From Dipteris shenzhenensis (lineage: Eukaryota > Polypodiophyta > Polypodiopsida > Gleicheniales), in assembly GCA_047967505.1 (NCBI GenBank), contig CM106541.1: a DNA stretch of 64,000 bases. One strand, given 5' to 3'. The notes beneath the pieces were generated by a model. It was not told where the DNA came from. It was given only the letters and a program-made list of their open reading frames with translations, and made no database searches. Every line of letters begins with the position of its first letter. Position 1 is the first letter of the stretch. Positions 58,105 to 64,000 of this stretch are shown piece after piece. The position numbers and the translations under genes were made by a program.

Positions 58105-60795
58105 TGTGTGAAGATTTTTGAAAACCCCAAACTCATCTTGTACATATGTACATGTGTGATGTTCAACTTGTGTGTGTGCTTGAGGGCGTTCAATCAGATC
58201 TTGTGTAAGTAGCTTTCAAGTACATCATGGTATCTAGTGTGATAGTGTTGATCGTGGATGACATATGTCTGTCATAGTAGTCCTTTACCAAGTGTTCATA
58301 GTGTCATGAGTGGAGTTTCGTATTGTGGTGAAGTCATGGGTACACTCATGTACTTAGTGTGGGTGTCAAGGATGTGTGGTTATATGTGGCAAAATCAAGC
58401 TTTAAAGGCTTTGATGGAAGTGTATGTGCAAGGGAAAAGGTGAGCTTAAGGTTGAGAATGTCTGCATTAATGGCCTTCATCTAAGTTTTGTTTAAAAACT
58501 TGGGAGTGGTAAAAAGGAAAGCATGAGGTGGAAAATCAAAATGACGTGGCTATTTTTATGAGAAGGCAAGCCATGCATGCAAATGTGCCTATGTGAGAAA
58601 GAAGGGGAACTCTCGATGGAAGCTGGGAGGTATGTGGAGATGGCATCTAAGGCGATGTAAGAGATAGGCTGGAAGGGTTGGTCATTGCCTCACGAAAGCT
58701 TGTTGATCTAGGTGGTTGCATCTCTAAGAGGGCAGAAGGGCTATTCTGGTGGGAGCTTTAGAATTTGTTTGTGGGCGCAAATCAAGGATGTTGTTTGAAG
58801 GATGGGCAGTTGCTCTGAGGCTGGGGGCTTTTGGATGATGGGGGCATCGCTACTACATAGGTTGGAGGACATTGAAAGAGGCGTGAGCTCCGTGATTTTT
58901 GTGAGCATGAGAGAAGTCGTGAAGGTGGAGACGAGCGACGGGCTATAGCAAATTGGCATGGAGAGTGCAGGCTATTGCTCTTACTGGGAGCTACTAGATT
59001 TGAGCAGGACAACTATGCAGGTTGGGAGGATCTCAGATGTCCATGAGCTCCATGATGACAAGTGAAGCCACGCTGCTAGTTATCTTCATGTGAAGGAGAC
59101 ATGAGGAATTACATAAGCTCTGCTGGAAGGAAGGGATGTTGCATTAAGGCTATGGGATCTCTACGATGATGGCAACTCTACTCTGCAGGTCTAAAGGCTC
59201 GTGGGTGATAGTGAGTGTGGGATTTGTGAGCAAGTTGGTGGCTGTGGTGGCGAGGAGTGATCTTGCTGGGTGTGAGTCGAATTCTTTTGCTGGAGTTTCT
59301 TGATCGGGGTCAGCTTTTGCTTTGGAAACTCCTGGACTGTGGAGAGCTTAGGGACTTGGCTAGGTGCATCGCTCCTATGCAGGCTTGGAGTCCATGAGTG
59401 GTTTGTGCTCTGTGAGAAGACAGTAGATGTAGTGCTTTGATCCCTTGAAGGTGACGCGCGGTGGGTGTCCTACTTAAAAGTTCAGTGATTGTTATAGTTG
59501 TAAGGAGTTTGGGCTAGGCATGTCTTTTGTGTTGCTAGAGGTCCTTCGGGGAAGGAGGTACGTGAGCTTGCATGAAGGCATCAGCTGTTGTTATCGATGG
59601 GAGTTTGAGTTGGACTGTGGAGAGCTTAGGGACTTGGTTGGGTACGTCACTCCTATGTAGGCCTGGAGTCCATGAATGGTTTGTGCTCTGTGAGAAGAGA
59701 GTAGTTGCAATGTTTTGATCCCTTGAAGGTGCCGTGTGGTGGGTGTCCTGCTTGAAAGTTCAATGATTGTAATAGTTGTAAGGAGTTTGAGCTAAGCATG
59801 TCTTTTGTGCTCCTGGAGGTCCTTCAGGGAAGGAGGTACGTGAGCTTGCATGAAGGCATCGGCTGTTGTTGTCGATGGGAGTTTGAGTTGGACTATGGGA
59901 ATCTCTTTTGAGAGAGCTTTGGGTCTTGGCTGTGGCATCTCTAATGGCTGCAGGTCTCTACTATGCAAGTCCAAAGTTCTTAAGACAAAGAAAATGTGTG
60001 CTCCGCGAGCATGGGCGAAGCCACGAGGTTATGATCACTGTTTGAAGGATAGACAAGTGCCATCAATCCAAGTGAGATGTGAATAGTTTGATGCACTTGA
60101 GAACCCATGCACTATTGAAAGGAGTACTATTTGTAGAAGATCTCCAATGTTTGAGATTATCAAAGGACCAAGCATTCTTAAAAGGTCACTAAATGCACGT
60201 AGGAGAAGAGTATTACTTATTGACATGCTTGATGAACATGGCTGGCAAATCAAAGGAAATCATGATGTGGGATTTGCTGGCTTGACATGAAGGAAGATCG
60301 AGTTCTACATGAATGGAGATGTCTTGTCTTGAGTAGCCTGTTTTCTGATGAGAAGATAGTTCTAAAGCTGCTGTGATTGTCTATTCTTAGTAGGCATGAT
60401 ATGAAGCTATCATTGTGGGTTGTGTGTTTTGTGATAATACATGGTTGTCTGGATGATTGCTGGTCAATGAAGAGGGGACTTCAAATGACAGTTGAACAGA
60501 TCTAAAAATCATCAATCTTCTATGCATTCTAAATTGTGGTTCTTTTGTATGTTCTTGAGTTTGAGCTCAGTCAGTAGGAGAGCTTGTCTTGAGCTGTATA
60601 ATCCATTGGGTTTTTTGAGGTTGTTTGGTTTCTGGGGGAAATGTGGCTAGAGTATCATTTGTATATAGAGGTGTGTAGAGACAAGAGTTTTCAATGAAAG
60701 CTTTTTACCTTCTGATGGTGTTGTTCATTTGCTTTAAATGTGGATGAGGGTGGCTATGAAGGTAGACTAGGCTCCATTGCTTTTGTCCATCCACA
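58105..60795 (+). repeat. 5' LTR, ~2.69 kb
   Basis: Starts TGTGTGAAG and ends CCATCCACA just before the primer-binding site. Its first 780 bp match the 3' LTR at about 95% by eye. A 278-bp unit is tandemly duplicated inside it. The short frames within are not genes. Confidence 0.8.
59333..59888. repeat. 278-bp tandem duplication inside the LTR
   Basis: TGGACTGTGGAGAGCTTAGG starts both copies, at 59333 and 59611, and a third copy begins at 59889 before diverging. Copies are about 90% alike by eye, so the duplication is older than, or as old as, the element's insertion. Confidence 0.9.
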
Positions 60796-60798
60796 TTT

Positions 60799-60812
60799 TG
60801 GTGCCTCCATGG
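60799..60812 (+). promoter_or_regulatory. Primer-binding site candidate
   Basis: TGGTGCCTCCATGG lies three bases after the CA that ends the 5' LTR. Plant LTR elements begin their PBS with TGG, complementary to the CCA end of a tRNA. Which tRNA would prime here cannot be settled from sequence alone. Confidence 0.55.
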
Positions 60813-60881
60813 AGGACTGTGCACTTCAATTTACAAGTGTGAAGCTGTACAGTCATTTGTAGTGTTGAAGAGCTGAGAGAG

Positions 60882-61466
60882 ATGGCACATGAATTTCCAG
60901 AGTTTTGGGGGCTGCCATATGAAAATGCAACCAGATTCCTAGAAAGGATGGAATTTACGGCACTTATGAAATATAGAGCAACCCCTAAGATTTTGTTTTA
61001 GATCATGAATTATTGCTTGCAGGGAGATGCAAAAGCATGGCTACAGACTCAAGTGGCTACCTTCAGGACTACTCATCCTTAGCAACAAAATCCGGAGTAT
61101 ACAATGGTGAGAGCAACCTTTCTTGCACAGTTTGCACAATCCAAGTGCCCTAATGAAGTTTGGAAAGATCTGTGCAAAGTGAGACGAGAGGAGGAGCAGG
61201 AGGTTGATGAGTACCTAATTCAATTTGGGAGACTATGGAGTCTTTGGTGTGAAGCTCTTGTGCTAAATGTGCCTCCTCAGATGATTAAGAGAGACTGCTT
61301 CATTTCAAGCCTGAAGCCTTCACTCCGTTTGAAGGTGGAGCTGAGGAATATCAATAGTTTTGAGGATGCTGTCAGATGGGCCAGAGAGAAGGAGTGGAAA
61401 GTCAAGAGATTAAAGCAGTTGGGCATGCATGAAGAGCCCAAAACCCTAGTCAACAACCCAAAATGA
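60882..61466 (+). pseudogene. Retrotransposon gag (Retrotrans_gag)
   Basis: ATG at 60882 opens a frame reading MAHEFPEFWGLPYENATRFL, then DAKAWLQTQ, TFLAQFAQSKCPNEVWKDL and R-R-E-E-E-Q-E-V-D-E-Y-L-I-Q-F-G-R-L. This is the layout of the Retrotrans_gag domain (A-x-x-W-L, then F-x-x-x-F, then V-x-E-Y). L-K-P-S-L-R-L-K-V-E near 61315 is the usual follow-on. In-frame TAG codons at 61000 and 61079 interrupt it. It ends at a TGA (61464-61466) that overlaps an ATG in the next frame. Gag forms the capsid-like particle. Confidence 0.75.
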
Positions 61467-63199
61467 TCAAGGCATATGTAGAGAGAGAGCCAGTGTCTGT
61501 TCCTGTGCAGGATGATTCCCTAAAAAAGGATTTGCATGAAGCTGTGGAGCCGATGAAAACACTCAGCCTAAATTGTATGGAGATTGCAGGAAGAGGTAGA
61601 GGTCAGAATAACAGGAGAGAAGCTATGGCTAGAGGAGAAGGAAGTTCAATTGGAATAGGTAGGGGGCGGGGATACATGAGCAATGTCTAATGCTGGAATT
61701 CTGGGGAGTGGGGACATATCAGTCCTCACTATGACAAGCTAGCCAGGGCAGGGGGAGATGTCTATCCTGAGCAACAGAGAACAAATGATAGATCAAGTGA
61801 CTGTAGTATGGAGGTGAAAGATCTGAATCAGCTCTCTATTAGTGGTGTGAAATGGGAGGATAAGGGGAAGGGAAAGGCAATTAGCCTGATTAGAATGGAG
61901 ACCATACCAGAGATTATGTCGATACCCATGCAGTGTAATATGAGCTGTAGGTTGGAATTGGAAGAGGAGCCTAAGGAGACAGTCACAGATGAAGCGACAG
62001 AGGAAGAGAGCATCTCATCAGAGGAAGAGAGTCAGTTGTCTTCACTGTTGAAGGAACAAGATGCATATAGTGTTGATGATGTAGGGGAGCTGGAAATCAT
62101 TACACTTATTATGAATGGAGGCTTGTCAGTTGCTATGGAGGAGGGCGTGTTGCTCAACTAGATCTGTGTGAGGTGGCAGAGGAGAGCCTGAGTGAAGGGG
62201 TTGTTGCCACAAGTGGTAGAAATATTGAGAGCCCATTAATGGAAGCTAAAGATGAGTCTGTATGTGTAGAAGTAGATGGTGGTCATGCTCCAGTTCCATG
62301 TGATGATGTGCATATGCTGGCTGGCTTGTCAGGTTGCAGCAGATATGCAGCCACTTGAAGACAAGGCTTGGAAGGAGTACATGGTTGAATGCAATCAGTT
62401 TGTGGTTGACACTACCGAAGGGGTTGAGATTTTAGATTCAACAAGTGAGAAAGAGAGAGGTGAAACTAGCAGTGAAGATGAGAGCTCAATCATGTCTAAC
62501 AGTGATGAAGCAGATGTGGCTACTGATAAAGTAAAAGACTTGTAGTTAAAACTCTTAGTTTGGGTGGGACCAGCAAGTGTTGATTGTGTGCATGTGGACT
62601 TTGATGTGTATGATGAGGTTAAGATTTAGTGTTTACAGGATGATGGTGATTCAAATGATGAGCTGGATTACATTCTTGATGATGCACTAGATGATATGTT
62701 AGCATTGATATCTTCAGAAAAGAATGTAAACACCAGTATGCATGTTGATCAGGATGGTAGTGATGGAGCTTATGAGGTTGAGGCAATAGGGTCTGCTGTT
62801 AAGTCCCTAATCACAGATTATGGGCTCATTGTGCTCGTGAGATCTATGTGTGAGGTAGTGACCTCAAAAGATGTGGCTCATGTGAAGATGAGCAAGACTC
62901 ATGATACAAGTGTGATAGATAAAAGCTAGTGGACTTGTGTGATGTCTTGGAAGGATAAGCTATGGGATCCTAGAGGCTTAGTGAGGATGTGGGTGTATGG
63001 AAAGGGATGGTGGCTACATCGATTTGGTGTGTTGTTGGTTTGTTTTGATCCAAAGGGATGGTGGATTATGCATATTTGGAAGTGGAGGGTTAAAAGTTAT
63101 CCTTTTGATTCGAGAAAAGAAAAGCACATGCATAGAGTAAAAACTCATTCTGTTTTTGATCCACGTGGTTTGCTGATTTTTTTTCTTTTATGCTACTAG
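61463..63199 (+). pseudogene. Gag C-terminus, zinc-knuckle relic and long acidic/Trp-rich extension
   Basis: One plus-strand frame runs almost to the purine tract, broken by a TAA at 61688, TAGs at 62159, 62543, 62626 and 62927, and a frame excursion at 62160-62340. It begins MIKAYVEREPVSV, then has a Gly/Arg-rich GRGRGQ segment. CWNSGEWGHISPHY (61691-61732) follows, which is a CCHC zinc knuckle with two Cys replaced. After that the product is strongly acidic (E-E-E-S-I-S-S-E-E, D-D-A-L-D-D-M). The last part (62939-63199) is Trp/Lys-rich and contains WDPRGL, FDPKGW and FDPRGL. No aspartic-protease D-S-G motif and no RT motif were found. Such an extension in place of pol is unfamiliar to me. 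Confidence 0.5.
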
Positions 63200-63208
63200 A
63201 CATGAACA

Positions 63209-63237
63209 TCACAACAAAAGAGTGGGGTTGCTAAAGA
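63209..63237 (+). promoter_or_regulatory. Polypurine tract candidate before the 3' LTR
   Basis: ACAACAAAAGAGTGGGG lies just before the 3' LTR. Its AAAAGAGTGGGG core is the purine-rich primer that reverse transcription would use for plus-strand synthesis. Only eleven or so bases separate it from the LTR start at 63238. Confidence 0.5.
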
Positions 63238-64000
63238 TGTGTGAAGATTTTTGAAAACCCCAAACTCTTCTTGTACATATGTACATGTGTGATGTTCAAC
63301 TTGTGTGTGTGCTTGATGGCGCTCAATCAGATCTTTTATAAGTAGCTTTCAAGTACAGCATGGTATCCAACATGATGGTGTTGATTGTGGATGACATATG
63401 TCCATCATAGTAGTCCTTTACCAAGTGTTCATAGTGTCATGAGTGGAGTTCTGTATTGTGGTGAAGTCATGGGAGCACTCACGTACTCAGTGTGGGCATC
63501 ATGGATGTGTGGTTATATGTGGCAATCAAGCTTTAAAGGATTCGATGGAAGTGTATGTGCAAGGGAAAAGGTGAGCCTAAGGTTGTGGGAATGTGTGCAT
63601 TAATGGCCTTGGTCTAAGTTTTGTTTGAAAACTTGGGAGTGGTAAAAAGGAAAGCATGAGGTGGCAACTCAAAATGATGTGGCTATTTTTGAGAGAAGGC
63701 AAGCCATGCATGCAAATGTAGCTACGTGAGAAAGAAGGGGAACTTCTGGATGGAAGTTGGGAGGTACGTGGAGATGGCATCTGTGGCGATGTAAGAGACG
63801 GGCTAGAAGGGTCGGTCATTGCCTCATGGAAGCTTATTGATCTAGGTGGTTGCATCTCTACAGGGGGAGAAGGGTTGTTCTGGCAGGAGCTTTAGAATTT
63901 GTTTGTGGGAGCAAGTCGGGGATGTTGTTTGGGCAGTTGCTCTAAGGCTAGGGGCTTTTGGACGATGGGGGCATCGCTACTACACAGGTTGGAGGACATT
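63238..64000 (+). repeat. 3' LTR, truncated by the window end
   Basis: Matches 58105-58882 with few mismatches and small indels. About 1.9 kb of it should lie beyond the window. Confidence 0.85.

Larger units (their letters stand above)
58105..64000 (+). mobile_element. LTR retroelement with gag-only interior, truncated by window end
   Basis: Two direct repeats starting TGTGTGAAGATTTTTG, at 58105 and 63238, define 5' and 3' LTRs. A primer-binding-site candidate follows the 5' LTR and a purine-rich tract precedes the 3' LTR. The 2.44-kb interior encodes gag and an acidic extension, with no protease, RT, RNase H or integrase seen. That makes it a non-autonomous element that would need enzymes from a relative. 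If the 3' LTR has full length, the element is about 7.8 kb. Confidence 0.8.

Noticed and set aside
1-64000. tRNA and rRNA genes, organelle DNA insertions
   Set aside because: I looked for familiar rRNA, tRNA T-loop and plastid gene sequences and saw none; without a covariance-model scan, a lone tRNA cannot be excluded.

Overview
The window reads as nuclear DNA of a land plant with a large, transposon-rich genome. Signs are plant Ty3/gypsy and LINE remnants, many long (CT)n microsatellites, AT-rich intergenic sequence full of stop codons, and one plant-type nuclear gene for an organelle-targeted RNA-binding protein. A gymnosperm or fern seems more likely than a compact angiosperm genome, but that is inference and no sequence here decides it.

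Only one gene looks intact: a minus-strand gene (44160-45671) for a 503-residue protein with an N-terminal organelle-type presequence, one RRM and a long low-complexity tail. Its upstream DNA carries telo-box and site II motifs. Two other non-transposon relics were found. One is a histone H3 relative at 13058-13720, closest in style to centromeric H3 and broken by a frameshift. The other is an unrecognised, many-times-broken plus-strand gene at 10085-12147 that seems to keep an intron.

Layout. 1-10 kb: a LINE 3' relic (2180-3110) and otherwise decayed sequence. 10-19 kb: the unknown pseudogene, the H3-like pseudogene, two long inverted repeats (14086-14868), a decayed minus-strand coding block (14940-15995), then CT-rich microsatellites and a CT-bearing minisatellite. 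19.6-27.1 kb: one decayed Helitron-superfamily element with DUF6570-like, Rep (HUH), Pif1-like helicase and C-terminal AP-endonuclease-like regions, bracketed by ~115-bp direct repeats. 27-30.6 kb: tandem repeats and featureless DNA. 30.6-41.2 kb: a nested transposon cluster. It holds a LINE RT fragment cut by a minus-strand Ty3/gypsy element whose two LTR-like copies (31948-33299 and 35239-37837) differ by an inverted segment and by insertions, and whose interior joins a Gly/Met/Gln-rich host-like fragment to RNase H. 41-46 kb: the RRM gene and flanks. 46-58 kb: a Ty3/gypsy RT relic (49660-50815), short tandem repeats, and an unrecognised minus-strand coding block (53333-55725). 58105 to the end: an LTR element with ~2.69-kb LTRs and a 2.4-kb interior that encodes gag, a zinc-knuckle relic, a long acidic region and a Trp-rich tail, but no visible pol. 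It is probably a non-autonomous gag-bearing retroelement; its 3' LTR runs off the window.

The transposons do not form a pathway with the gene. Almost every recognisable transposon frame is broken. A near-exact 150-bp duplication (30611-30948) and an exact 55-bp one (43787-43896) look recent.
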